A stretch of 64,000 nucleotides of DNA. It comes from Rubripirellula amarantea. GTDB lineage: Bacteria > Planctomycetota > Planctomycetia > Pirellulales > Pirellulaceae. Position 1 is the stretch's first letter, and every line of letters starts with the position of its first letter. Location of the stretch: contig NZ_SJPI01000001.1 of the NCBI RefSeq assembly GCF_007859865.1, positions 930,001-994,000 of the forward strand, written 5' to 3'. The translations under genes and the position numbers were made by a program. Shown piece after piece: positions 26,285-35,254 of this stretch. Under the pieces are notes generated by a model. It ran no database searches, had not been told where the DNA came from, and saw only the letters and a list, made by a program, of their open reading frames with translations.

Positions 26285-27592
26285 CTACTTTAAGTTTGCA
26301 ACTTTCAGTTGCCTAATCCAGGCATCCGTGGTCGGATCATGACCTTGAATCATGATCGTGCCCGCTTTGGTACGCAGGCCTCGACGAGGGTTCTCATCGG
26401 GCTTGCGATCGTCAAACCAATTGCTGACTTGGATGCCCTCGACCCATGCCGCCATCATCGGCCCCTTCGCCAACAACACGACGCTGGAATAACCTTCAGG
26501 ATTTCCGGCAACGATTCGTGCTTCTTGGCGTTTGAAGAATCCACCGGTTCCGTGATCGGCTGGTGTCAGTGGGTTTGCGTCTTTGATTTGGTTACTAAGT
26601 TGACACTCGTAGCCCATCATTTCATCGCCCGGGATGCAGCGGAAAAAGATGCCGGAGTTCATCTCTGGCTCGGCCAACCTGTACTCGGCCAGCAACACAA
26701 AATCATCATACGATTCTTTGGTCTCAAGCTGGGTTCGCCCCCCTTCGACATGCATTTCACCATCATCGGTCATGCTAAAGCTGCCGGGCATGTCAGGATA
26801 CGTGGTCCACTGCGAAAGACTTTCGTCCAGCAAGCTTTCCAGTCCTAACGGACGCAGTTGGATATCTCGAAACTTGGTTTCGCCGGTAAGGTACTGCAAA
26901 CCGATTCGTCCACCGGGAAGTGGCGACGGGTCCTCGTAACGGCAAACTTCGACATCGTCGATCGTGACGGTGACCGTCGCCTGATCAGCGCGAATGGATA
27001 GTGTTCGCCAACCATCGGATAGTTCCCCGCCACTTAGATCCGATTTTTGACGTCCGTTGAGACTGCCGGTTGGGTAGTCGCTATCACCATCGGCCAAGTT
27101 GATCTCGTAACAATCTTCAGACGGATTATTAGGATCAATAGGAGTCCGCACCAAGACACCACTATCGGCATCAGCGGCCGATTGATACTGCAATTGCAGT
27201 TCAAAATCCTGCCAAGGCATCGACGTGCACAGAAGTGATGATTCCCCACCACTGACCACTATCGTCTCGTCTTTAACTTCCCAGTTCGCCTTTCCGATGA
27301 TCTCCCATCCAAACATGGTATAGCCATCAAACAGCCGAATCCAACCTTCCGAAGCTCGGTCGCGAGGTAATCGCGAGGCCAACAATTGGTCAGCACTGAC
27401 CTCGTATGCCTTCGTCGTCGTCACAACCGCGGTCGCAGCATCTTCTGGCGATTCAGAGGCCACTTCAACCGTCGGAGTTGATTTGCGGCATCCAGAAAAC
27501 ACGAGCAGGACTACGATCGACAACATGCTTGTGAACATGAATGCCGGCACTCGCAAACGCACGTCGGAATTGGCTTTAGGAACCATAACCAT
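26285..27592 (-). CDS. Lipoprotein with two DUF1080 (3-keto-disaccharide hydrolase-like) domains
   Basis: A 435-residue protein with a lipoprotein signal: hydrophobic MLSIVVLLVF and lipobox FSGC (Cys about residue 38 from ATG 27592). Two LamG-fold DUF1080 domains follow. The first (about 80-260) has GWIRLFDGYTMFGWEI, FELQLQYQSAADADSGVLVR and YEINLADGDSDYPTGSL; the second (about 265-435) has FVLLAEYRLAEPEMNSGIFFR, GYECQLSNQ, and ends GTIMIQGHDPTTDAWIRQLKV. Some DUF1080 proteins hydrolyse 3-keto-glucosides; in planctomycetes they are numerous and mostly uncharacterised. The start overlaps the end of the upstream sulfotransferase gene; ATG 27586 and 27538 are alternatives that would also keep the lipobox. 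Double-domain form suggests gene duplication within the protein. Confidence 0.85.
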   Translation of the reverse strand: MVMVPKANSDVRLRVPAFMFTSMLSIVVLLVFSGCRKSTPTVEVASESPEDAATAVVTTTKAYEVSADQLLASRLPRDRASEGWIRLFDGYTMFGWEIIGKANWEVKDETIVVSGGESSLLCTSMPWQDFELQLQYQSAADADSGVLVRTPIDPNNPSEDCYEINLADGDSDYPTGSLNGRQKSDLSGGELSDGWRTLSIRADQATVTVTIDDVEVCRYEDPSPLPGGRIGLQYLTGETKFRDIQLRPLGLESLLDESLSQWTTYPDMPGSFSMTDDGEMHVEGGRTQLETKESYDDFVLLAEYRLAEPEMNSGIFFRCIPGDEMMGYECQLSNQIKDANPLTPADHGTGGFFKRQEARIVAGNPEGYSSVVLLAKGPMMAAWVEGIQVSNWFDDRKPDENPRRGLRTKAGTIMIQGHDPTTDAWIRQLKVANLK

Positions 27593-28790
27593 ATCTTTCA
27601 AAGTAATCTCGCCAAGCAGTTTCGATGGACTCTTTATCGTTCGTATCAAGATCGTGTGAATTGGTTTGATAGCCCCGGTGTTCGTTCTCGACCCATTCCT
27701 GAATGATCGGACGAACCGAATCAAAATCGGTCAGGTGCAGATCGTGGTAGACACGTTCAAGCGTGGCAACGGGGTCAGAGGTTAGATCTTCGTATCGAAT
27801 ATCAATCAAACGATTCGCCGGAATTTTATCCCGATCACGATGAAAAGCACGGTACATCTGTGCCAAACAATCGATGACATACTGCTGCAGCCCCTCGTTA
27901 TTAGGAACCTGCAACGATTGTCCATCGTTAAGGCCTTTCCACAAACGAACTGTGGAAGGAAAAAGTTCCCTGGGGTCACGCGTGATATGGATGAACTTCG
28001 CATCCGGAAACTCTTGGGCTAGCGCGGCGATGCGTCCCGTGTGAGTCGGGCTCTTGATGATCAAAGGGCGTCCCGTCGAAACACCAACGGCAACCAAGAA
28101 CTGGCGAAGCGCCTTCAACCATACCTTCACGTCATTCTCAGGAACGTTCTGGAAGTCAAAATAGTCCATATCGACCGGTCCCTCGTTGGGGAACGCGATC
28201 CGACGATAGGGCGATGGCAGGCCCAGATTCATTAATGCAAATTCATCTTCTTGCGGGCGATCCCAGCCAGCCGCCATGTTGTCCATCGGCCGCTTGCCCG
28301 GTAGCAACCAAGTCGCAAAGCGACGAAAGAACCATTGGGATATCAAGAAGTGATGAGGGGCAAAGCATTGGTAGGTCGACGGACTACTAAATCGTTCATC
28401 ACGAACAAGTAACTCATGCAGCAACGTCGTTCCGCTGCGCCAATGGCCGATGATAAAGACAGGCGGTCCATGCAATTCGCCCTCACGAAGCCGGCGGCGA
28501 AAAATGGCTCGCTGGATGATCGCCATTACGGTGTTGGCGGGAGTGGCAAGCGAGATCCCGATCAACATGCCTATCCGGCTTGGATGGATTCGGAAGTGCC
28601 CGGCCCGCAGCAGACCCCACCACGTCAATGGCCTCATTCCATGCCAAAAACGTGGCGAATAAAACGGGTAGCGATGAAATTCCTGCTTCGATTTCACGGG
28701 CGAATGGTGATCAGCAGAATCGGCCAACGGTTCGCCTAGGATTGAGAGGGACACGAAATTTCGCGGAACGCAGCTTTCGAGACGGAACAA
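27576..28790 (-). CDS. PAPS-dependent sulfotransferase family protein
   Basis: Up to 404 residues. The 5'-phosphosulfate loop is PVFIIGHWRSGTTLLHELL, preceded by the planctomycete-type N-terminal block YPFYSPRFWHGMRPLTWWG; the 3'-phosphate motif is FIHITRDPRELFPSTVRLW. LIDIRYEDLTSDPVATLERVY and a C-terminal YQTNSHDLD complete the fold. The family moves sulfate from PAPS to a hydroxyl acceptor; planctomycetes have many, the acceptor here is unknown, and a membrane-near cytoplasmic site is likely. The start is uncertain (TTG 28790, GTG 28754, GTG 28694); the conserved block begins just after the last, so all are compatible. The 3' end overlaps the DUF1080 lipoprotein start by about 17 nt. Confidence 0.85.
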   Translation of the reverse strand: MFRLESCVPRNFVSLSILGEPLADSADHHSPVKSKQEFHRYPFYSPRFWHGMRPLTWWGLLRAGHFRIHPSRIGMLIGISLATPANTVMAIIQRAIFRRRLREGELHGPPVFIIGHWRSGTTLLHELLVRDERFSSPSTYQCFAPHHFLISQWFFRRFATWLLPGKRPMDNMAAGWDRPQEDEFALMNLGLPSPYRRIAFPNEGPVDMDYFDFQNVPENDVKVWLKALRQFLVAVGVSTGRPLIIKSPTHTGRIAALAQEFPDAKFIHITRDPRELFPSTVRLWKGLNDGQSLQVPNNEGLQQYVIDCLAQMYRAFHRDRDKIPANRLIDIRYEDLTSDPVATLERVYHDLHLTDFDSVRPIIQEWVENEHRGYQTNSHDLDTNDKESIETAWRDYFERYGYGS

Positions 28791-29074
28791 AATGGCCGCT
28801 CGAGCTGTACTGAACAGGTGGAATAGCTTAGCTGACTACCGCCCGAGCGTGCAGCGGGATATCTTTCAAATCACGGTGTCCCCGTTGGGCCCCATATGAC
28901 GGCGCTGCCTAAGGGACCTCCAACAATGGGTATCCTACCGAGGGTCTCGGGTATCTCGCGAGAGTTTTTCTACGATCGTGGTAACCATTTTCCAGCTTGT
29001 CCAACCGCCCCCCCAACAGTCGCCTGTTCCCGCCGATGATGTGGGGCCGAGCCAGCATTGAATCGTAAAGCGTT

Positions 29075-29389
29075 ATGAATCGTGAAGAGTTGTCGATCAG
29101 TGACCTGCAACGTCACATCCGCGAAATGTACTTCGAAAAGGATGCGGCACGAGGCATTGAGGGCACCTTCATGTGGTTGATGGAGGAGGTCGGCGAGCTT
29201 GCGTCGGCGTTGCGAGGTGATGACCGCGAAAATCTGGCGGAAGAATTTGCCGATGTTATTGCATGGCTAACAACGATCGCCAACGTTGCCGATGTCGACC
29301 TAAATGCTGCTTTGGTCGCGAAGTACGGTCACGGTTGCCCCGGTTGCAAGCGACTGGTGTGCGAGTGCCCTGATAGCGAGAAACCTTAA
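29075..29389 (+). CDS. MazG-like nucleotide pyrophosphohydrolase with Cys-rich tail
   Basis: A 104-residue single-domain MazG/dUTPase-fold protein: a helix with TFMWLMEEVGELASAL (the metal-binding ExxE pair) and a second with NLAEEFADVIAWLTTIAN (ExxD). Such proteins hydrolyse NTPs to NMP and pyrophosphate, cleaning the nucleotide pool. The tail ends HGCPGCKRLVCECP, a CxxC...CxC cluster that could bind zinc or iron. Short length is normal for this group. It is followed 3 nt later by a large membrane protein gene, so may be co-transcribed with it. Confidence 0.85.
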   Translation: MNREELSISDLQRHIREMYFEKDAARGIEGTFMWLMEEVGELASALRGDDRENLAEEFADVIAWLTTIANVADVDLNAALVAKYGHGCPGCKRLVCECPDSEKP

Positions 29390-29392
29390 TCG

Positions 29393-31690
29393 TTGTTGTG
29401 CCGTTTGAGCGTGCTCAGATCTTCCCCTGAACCTTCCACCTTCAAGAGAACCACCGCCGTGAATTTGCTGGGTTGCTCGCGTTGTTCGCTCGTTCTTAAG
29501 ACTCGCTGCGCAACCGTGTGGTCAACCGTGTGGTCAACCGTTGGCTACGCAGCCTTCGTCCTCGCGGTCACCTTCGCTTCGATCGCAAAAGTTGACGCGC
29601 AAGAATCCGATGCGAGTAATGCATCGATCTTTCAATCCGTGGGAATCAATGGCCACTATCGGGTTGGAAGTTGGACAGGTGTCCAATTGAGCCAGCCGAA
29701 CGAGGATCTGCGAATTCAAACGCGAGACGGCGACGGAGTCCGGGTAGAGTTTTCAGCGGACGATTCTTCAACGCGATGGGTCTACGTGATCCCCGGAAGC
29801 GAAGCGGCACCATTAGTGGTTCTGCGAGGTGACGAGGTGGTCACCCGCTCGCGATTTCCCGCGGAAGGTTCACCCTCACGCGGCCCCGCAATGATCAATT
29901 CTGAGATGCCCTTTGTTCAAGTGTTTGGGGACGCATTGGGTATAGACCAAATTGGTGAAAATGAACTGTTGCGTCGTGACGCCACGGTCGCGACGTTCAT
30001 TCCGACTTCACCGGACTCGCTACCGGATTCGTCACTCGGCTACGACGCCATTGACGTCATGGTGGTCACTCAATCCGGCCAAACCGTGCTTTCAGAAATG
30101 AGCGAGCAACAGCAGCAAGCCGTTGTTGATTGGGTGCATGCGGGAGGCCAGATCTTTTTGTCCCTCGGGCAGAAGTCACCGGAACTGCTCGATGCCGCAG
30201 CGTGGCTTAAGCCTCTATTGCCCTTTGAACTCAGTGGCACTGTCGAAATCAATCCATCAGCGCTGGAAACAGCAACATCGTCGCAAACGCCCCTGGACAC
30301 ATTCGAAGGCCTTAAGCTTCCTCGCGATATGGGCCGAATCGTGTTGATGGGACGGACGATGCGGCGCACGACCACGCCGGTCGCCGTTGAGTATCGTTAT
30401 GGGTTCGGTCGCGTGATTGTGTTGGCGGCCGATCTGGAAGACCAGCGGTTCGCCACGTGGCCCGAACGCATGGATTTGATCACTCAGTTAATTGGTCCCG
30501 ACATGTTGCCGCCTGAACGGCGAGACGAAGTGGCGAACCGATTGACCGCGTACAACGATCTGTCAGGCCAACTGCGAAACTCACTTGATCGGTTCAGCTT
30601 GAAGAATTCGACGGGGTTCTCCACCATTGCTTTGATCCTAATGGGGTTGATCGCGATGATTGGGCCGCTTGATTATTGGCTTGTCAATCGCGTGCTAGGA
30701 CGACCATTGCTGGGCTGGCTAAGCTTCCCAGTCACAATCGTCGGATTGTCGGCCCTGCTTGCCTTTGGCGCGCGCCCTCACGTCCCGCAGACCGAAGGTG
30801 CCGACACGACCGCCACTTCGTTGATGCAGTGCAACCGTATCGAATTCGTTGACATCGATGCGGCAACGGGCAAGGGACGCGGCGAAAGCTTCAACTTCAT
30901 CTACACCCACGATGCCGCCCGGCTAGATGTCGATTTCAACTTTGGCGATCCGCTAATGAAGGTGACGCAGAATGTCCATAATCACGCGGGACCGTTCGGG
31001 TTTCCTGGCAAAGCTTTCGGTGGAATCCAAATCGCCATCGAGGACACGCGGCTACCGGCCTACCGAGCGCAGTACAATCTCGGACACGAGTCCAATTCGT
31101 TGATCAAGGGACTCCCACTGGCTCCGCGCAGCAGCAAAGGTGTGCTTCACCTCTGCGACTTTGATACTTCGGTGGGTGCCAATCAAAGTTTGATTCAACG
31201 TCCTGGCAGCGAACTTCTGCAGGGTGAATTAGTGAACCCGCTGCCGTACGACATTCACGGCGGCATGCTGATTTACCGCAACTGGGTATACCTGTTGCCA
31301 ACACGTTTTCCTGCTGGCGGTCGCGTCGCTTCATTGGATCTGCTTCGACAAAAGAACTTCCGTTGGTTGCTATCTCGTAAAGTCGCAATTGAAAGTGATT
31401 CCAAGAGCGAAGCCTGGAACCCGGCTTCAACGGATGAACTTGATCGCCTTGCAGAGATGCTGATGTTCCACGAAGCCGTCGGTGGAACTCAATACACAAA
31501 ACTAAAACACGACGCACTGAAACGCTTAGACCTCAGCGACACCCTTTCCGATAACCGATGCATTTTGATGGGCCAAATTAAAGAAGGCTTCACCGAGGTG
31601 CTGGTTGGCGATTCGGATAAAAAAGTTAAGCCACAAGGGGATGCCCTATCCATTGCCCGAGTGGTCTTGCCGGTTTCGGCAGCTAAGTGA
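29393..31690 (+). CDS. Large membrane protein associated with an ABC ATPase
   Basis: Up to 765 residues; I do not recognise a named family. Visible: an N-terminal signal/anchor (VGYAAFVLAVTFASIAKVDAQE, about 50-70), a long outer region including an alpha/beta block similar to glutamine amidotransferase-fold domains (YDAIDVMVVTQSGQ; VVDWVHAGGQIFLSLGQ; YGFGRVIVLAADLED), two membrane helices (about 407-427, STIALILMGLIAMIGPLDYWLV; about 440-460, FPVTIVGLSALLAFGA), and a further outer domain. The 3' end abuts the ABC ATPase frame, so they probably form one complex: a non-classical permease or accessory to an ABC-2 system. Start uncertain: TTG 29393 or GTG 29459. Confidence 0.75.
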   Translation: MLCRLSVLRSSPEPSTFKRTTAVNLLGCSRCSLVLKTRCATVWSTVWSTVGYAAFVLAVTFASIAKVDAQESDASNASIFQSVGINGHYRVGSWTGVQLSQPNEDLRIQTRDGDGVRVEFSADDSSTRWVYVIPGSEAAPLVVLRGDEVVTRSRFPAEGSPSRGPAMINSEMPFVQVFGDALGIDQIGENELLRRDATVATFIPTSPDSLPDSSLGYDAIDVMVVTQSGQTVLSEMSEQQQQAVVDWVHAGGQIFLSLGQKSPELLDAAAWLKPLLPFELSGTVEINPSALETATSSQTPLDTFEGLKLPRDMGRIVLMGRTMRRTTTPVAVEYRYGFGRVIVLAADLEDQRFATWPERMDLITQLIGPDMLPPERRDEVANRLTAYNDLSGQLRNSLDRFSLKNSTGFSTIALILMGLIAMIGPLDYWLVNRVLGRPLLGWLSFPVTIVGLSALLAFGARPHVPQTEGADTTATSLMQCNRIEFVDIDAATGKGRGESFNFIYTHDAARLDVDFNFGDPLMKVTQNVHNHAGPFGFPGKAFGGIQIAIEDTRLPAYRAQYNLGHESNSLIKGLPLAPRSSKGVLHLCDFDTSVGANQSLIQRPGSELLQGELVNPLPYDIHGGMLIYRNWVYLLPTRFPAGGRVASLDLLRQKNFRWLLSRKVAIESDSKSEAWNPASTDELDRLAEMLMFHEAVGGTQYTKLKHDALKRLDLSDTLSDNRCILMGQIKEGFTEVLVGDSDKKVKPQGDALSIARVVLPVSAAK

Positions 31691-31750
31691 TTGACTTCAG
31701 TTACCGGTGTTCTTTCGCAGCTTCTCCCCTCAACCCTGGCCGACACAAAC

Positions 31751-32689
31751 GTGATTAAGACTGTCGATCTGACAAAGAAATACGGCGATGCTTTTGCGAT
31801 CAAAAGTATTGATTTGAATTTGGATGCCGGTGACCTGTTCGGTTTCATTGGACCCAACGGTGCTGGCAAAACGACCACGATGCGAATCATCGCGACTCTG
31901 TTGGAACCAAGTTGGGGCGAAGCGTACGTTTGCGGACACAGTGTTCACACCGCACCCAAAGAGATCCGACGTCTTGTTGGTTACATGCCCGACTTCTTTG
32001 GCGTGTATGACGATATGACGGTAGTGGAGTACCTGGAATTTTTTGCGGCGTCCTATCGCATTGGTGGCGAAGCCCGACGCAAACGCGTTGACGAAATGTT
32101 GGATGTCGTGGACTTGGACTTCAAACGAGACGCCTACGCCAACACACTCTCTCGCGGCCAAACCCAGCGGCTTGGTTTGGCTCGAACGCTGCTTCACGAC
32201 CCACAAGTTTTGTTGCTCGACGAACCTCTTTCGGGGCTCGACCCTCGCGCGCGTATCGAGATGCGAAACCTCCTTCGCAAACTCGGCGAAATGGGCAAGA
32301 CGGTGATCGTTAGCAGCCATATCTTGCCTGAGCTAGCGGATGTCTGTAATAAGGTCGGCATCATTGATAAAGGCGAGCTGAAACAGAACGCTACCAAGGC
32401 CGAGGTGATTCGGATGGTTCGCCAGCACACTGTGCTCGTCGTGCAACCGGCACAACGGGAAAAGATGGACACGATTGCTCAATTGCTATCCGGCAACGAA
32501 CTGGTCCAGGGCTGCGAAATGGGCGACGGTGCAGTGAGGGTGGTTTTGGTCAGCGGTGTCGAAGACTACAGCTCCCTGCCCAAACTTCTAATCAATAATG
32601 GCGTGGATTTACGCAGTTTTCGCGAAGAAGAGTTGGATCTAGAGTCCGCATTCATGGCGTTGACCAAGGGCACCAGCACCAGAATGTAA
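31751..32689 (+). CDS. ABC transporter ATP-binding protein
   Basis: A 312-residue ABC ATPase of the ABC-2/DrrA-like type. Walker A GPNGAGKT (34-41), Q-loop region GYMPDFFGVYDDMTVVEYL, signature LSRGQTQRLGLAR, Walker B VLLLDEPLSGLDP, and switch SSHILPELADVC are all intact, so it is probably active. A C-terminal domain of about 90 residues follows, as in drug/gliding exporters. The GTG at 31751 is preferred over TTG 31691 because it gives the family's usual start (IKTVDLTKKYG). It is tandem with the membrane protein upstream. An ABC-2 permease is not adjacent; those at 16.4-18.1 kb lack an ATPase, but 13 kb of other genes separates them. Confidence 0.92.
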   Translation: MIKTVDLTKKYGDAFAIKSIDLNLDAGDLFGFIGPNGAGKTTTMRIIATLLEPSWGEAYVCGHSVHTAPKEIRRLVGYMPDFFGVYDDMTVVEYLEFFAASYRIGGEARRKRVDEMLDVVDLDFKRDAYANTLSRGQTQRLGLARTLLHDPQVLLLDEPLSGLDPRARIEMRNLLRKLGEMGKTVIVSSHILPELADVCNKVGIIDKGELKQNATKAEVIRMVRQHTVLVVQPAQREKMDTIAQLLSGNELVQGCEMGDGAVRVVLVSGVEDYSSLPKLLINNGVDLRSFREEELDLESAFMALTKGTSTRM

Positions 32690-32785
32690 GCTGGTTTGAC
32701 AAGGCAATCGACTCCCACCAAGATTTCTTGAACTAGACTTGGGCGTACGTTAGCACGGGACACCCTAGCGCCGAGTCTTTGCACC

Positions 32786-33766
32786 ATGCCTCGCCATTGG
32801 TTCATCAAATCCAAGTCTGGTCAAGTCGGCCCGATCACCTCCAAACAACTCTTGCAATTGGCGAGCGAGGGCAGGGTACAACCAGGCACCGGGATCAGTG
32901 GTGATGGTGAAACTTGGGTCAAGGCGGAATCCGTCAATGGCTTGAAGTTTGGCGACAACGAAGTTCGACGTTGGCACGTGAAAACCAAGGACGGTGACGC
33001 GGGTCCATTCACCGAAGCAAAGCTAAAGCAACTCGTCGACGCCGGTCGCATCAAACCCAACGTCTTGATTAGCCACAACCAAATCAAGTGGATCAAAGCG
33101 TTTGAGCATGGTCCACTAGGATTTCCATCTCGGCCTGAACCCCACGCGATCGCCCCCAAACCCAAGTCGCCTACACGGCGTCCCTACGATGGCGTTATCG
33201 CGGGCGAGTACCGCAAACGATTTGGCCGTTGCGGTCAAGTCTTCACCGACAAGCGAATTGATGTTCACGTTTATCACGCGAACGAACTTCGACCGGTCAC
33301 GACCGTGGTAACAAGCGGCCTCAGCCAATATGCGTTGCCAACCGGTCGCGGAGTCATCTCGTCACGCCGAGAACTAGTCCTTTACGTCGAAGAGTTCCAC
33401 GAAGCTCACGCGGAACTGCTGCGGTGCCTGTCTCGAGCAATCGTTAGTGACTCGACAACTTGGGGCTACGGGACCGCCATCGCCAACCGCGAACCGGCGC
33501 GTCCAATTTTCAAGAAATCTTGTCTTGATCATTTCCTGATGATGGTTCCCAACATTGTATCGGACTTCGCGATTCGCAACTCAGTCCAGATCGAAGGCGA
33601 TCCTTTGCACATGGTTTGGGTATTTCCCATCACGATCGCTGAACGTCTCTATGTCGAGAGCCGGGGAATCCAAAGCTTCTGCGGCTTGCTCGACCAAAAT
33701 CAAAGCAAACTCACTTTAGACCCCCGTCGCGAGTGTTACGCTCAAGAGACTATGGTGTCAGCGTAA
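32786..33766 (+). CDS. GYF-GYF-SUFU domain protein
   Basis: A 326-residue protein with two GYF_2-type domains in tandem (4-56, WFIKSKSGQVGPITSKQLLQL; 63-113, WHVKTKDGDAGPFTEAKLKQL), a basic-proline linker (about 118-135), and a C-terminal region (about 155-320) matching the Suppressor-of-fused (SUFU) fold: HVYHANELRPVTTVVTSGLS, SRRELVLYV, then FLMMVPNI and HMVWVFPITIAERLY. In bacteria, SUFU proteins are often immunity proteins or adaptors; GYF domains bind proline-rich peptides or act as scaffolds. No toxin gene is visible beside it. No signal or membrane helix. The SUFU call rests on reading the block order and is an inference. Confidence 0.72.
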   Translation: MPRHWFIKSKSGQVGPITSKQLLQLASEGRVQPGTGISGDGETWVKAESVNGLKFGDNEVRRWHVKTKDGDAGPFTEAKLKQLVDAGRIKPNVLISHNQIKWIKAFEHGPLGFPSRPEPHAIAPKPKSPTRRPYDGVIAGEYRKRFGRCGQVFTDKRIDVHVYHANELRPVTTVVTSGLSQYALPTGRGVISSRRELVLYVEEFHEAHAELLRCLSRAIVSDSTTWGYGTAIANREPARPIFKKSCLDHFLMMVPNIVSDFAIRNSVQIEGDPLHMVWVFPITIAERLYVESRGIQSFCGLLDQNQSKLTLDPRRECYAQETMVSA

Positions 33767-33840
33767 TCGTTGGCTAGCTATCTCATGTGCGACAACGTTG
33801 CGTCGAGCCCGAGTGAATGTTCGATGGCAAGTATTGGCGA

Positions 33841-34875
33841 CTACGACTTGGCGAGCTTCATCACAAGTTGCTCCATCAGAAAACGATCGCGACCTTCGGC
33901 GCTATGGGTTCCTTTGAGCCTGAGGTCGGCATCGAGGAGCCATCCAAGAAGTTCTTTCGCGCGGGCACGCCCGAGTCCTTTCAGTTGCGATTTGGCGCGT
34001 TGAATGTCCGAGGGACGATTGATCCCAGCCGATGCCAACGCGTCCTCGAGTTGCCAACTGCGTCCCTCGCGTTCACGGTGCTGCACCACTGCGGTTGCCA
34101 TTCCTAGACGGCGAAGCGACCAAGCAATCTGAGGCAACAAGGCAATTGGCTTTTGACCACCACTCATCAATTTGTCGAGTTGCTTGATTGCCTCGGCTGC
34201 ATCACCGGCTGCGATGGCGTCGGTGATTTGCCAAACCGTCTTGCCCTGCCAACCTTCGACCACGTCTCGGACCAACGTCTCGTCGATCGCTTCGCCAACG
34301 TCTTTGTAAAGTGCGAGCTTGGCGATCTCGGTATCGAGCATGCCTGTTTCTTCACCCAGCATTTCGACGAGCGCATCGGCGGCCTCTTTTCCCAGCTTTG
34401 TTTCATGGCGTTTGGCGACATAACCAGTCAAGAACTTCCGTCGAGTGGCGGCGGTAACTCCGATCTTTGAATCCGCCGCATTTCCACAAGCAACGAGCAG
34501 AAATTCCTTGTTGATGGACTTGTAGACACGGGTGTTCGAGGCAAGTGAATCCAGTTCAAGCACAAACCGACTCGCCCCGCCGGGCTTGGCCACGTACTTT
34601 TCGATTTCGGATCGGTGATTGCTAAGAAACTTATCGGCACCACGAATTACGATCGTTCGCTTATCACCCATGTCGAACAACGATGCAGTTGCCAAATCGT
34701 CCCGCAAATCGGACCATTTCGCGGTGTCACCATCGAATTCAGTAACGTCGCCCGCCGCCGATATCGCTTGCATCACCCAACACCTCAGCGCCGCGTCATT
34801 GCCAAACACCCCCACAACATCCGGATAGGACTCAGGAGGCTTGGGCAGAAATTCAAAGGCGTGGATCAGCGTCAT
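33841..34875 (-). CDS. holA: DNA polymerase III subunit delta
   Basis: A 344-residue HolA. N-terminal AAA-like fold is degenerate as usual for delta (VVGVFGNDAALRCWVM; TIVIRGADKFLSNHRSEIEKYV; RFVLELDSLASNTRVYKSI), followed by the helical domain (EMLGEETGMLDTEIAKLALY; TVWQITDAIAAGDAAEAIKQLDKL) and the C-terminal collar domain. Delta opens the sliding clamp within the clamp loader. Length is normal. It is convergent with the GYF-SUFU gene and has its own promoter region shared with divergent ffh. Confidence 0.9.
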   Translation of the reverse strand: MTLIHAFEFLPKPPESYPDVVGVFGNDAALRCWVMQAISAAGDVTEFDGDTAKWSDLRDDLATASLFDMGDKRTIVIRGADKFLSNHRSEIEKYVAKPGGASRFVLELDSLASNTRVYKSINKEFLLVACGNAADSKIGVTAATRRKFLTGYVAKRHETKLGKEAADALVEMLGEETGMLDTEIAKLALYKDVGEAIDETLVRDVVEGWQGKTVWQITDAIAAGDAAEAIKQLDKLMSGGQKPIALLPQIAWSLRRLGMATAVVQHREREGRSWQLEDALASAGINRPSDIQRAKSQLKGLGRARAKELLGWLLDADLRLKGTHSAEGRDRFLMEQLVMKLAKS

Positions 34876-35254
34876 GCCTGAACTTTATCAAGCTCCAAGC
34901 CATCTCACCAGCAAGCAAAAACTGGTGAGCGTCCTTCAAAGAATTCGTGAGCTACCCCAGTACCTCTAACGCTCGCTTGACGTCGGGCAAGAACGTCGAT
35001 GTATGCCGGCCGGATTCAGGCCGCGAAGAACAAACGATTCGGCAAACGGCCTTCAAGATCGGCTCGATTGGAAGGACTTACCCTCGGATGAGTAGCAAAC
35101 GCCTCTAGAACGCCCGTTTTCTGTGGGATTCCCGGGAAAACTGCACCCGGACTCCATTTACAAAACCGGGCTGGCTCCTCTACACTCCGGGGCCCGAAAA
35201 TCCGGCGATTCGCTGGGTTTTGGCGATTTCGTGCTCTGAATTCGTGCATTTGAA
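34876..35254. other. Divergent intergenic region holA/ffh
   Basis: About 380 bp between divergent holA and ffh. It contains the inverted repeat at 34904-34929. No gene is supported; the short minus-strand frame across it overlaps the ffh start and has no family features. I looked for the SRP RNA here because ffh is adjacent and did not see its conserved GGAAGCAGC-type loop. Confidence 0.45.
34904..34929. promoter_or_regulatory. Inverted repeat upstream of holA
   Basis: CTCACCAG-N10-CTGGTGAG is a perfect 8-bp inverted repeat with a 10-nt A-rich spacer, 29 nt upstream of the holA ATG. It may be an operator or a 5' leader hairpin in the holA transcript. A shorter CTCACC-N10-GGTGAG repeat precedes the sigma-like gene at 46061-46082. 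Confidence 0.4.

Noticed and set aside
28938-28969. Hairpin CCGAG-GGT-CTCGG and TCTCGCGAGA followed by TTTTT, terminator-like
   Set aside because: It lies in a divergent gap with no transcript expected to end there in that direction, and the second stem is only three pairs around a CGCG loop.
34876-35254. SRP RNA gene next to ffh
   Set aside because: The conserved loop and paired ends of 4.5S RNA were not found in the gap.
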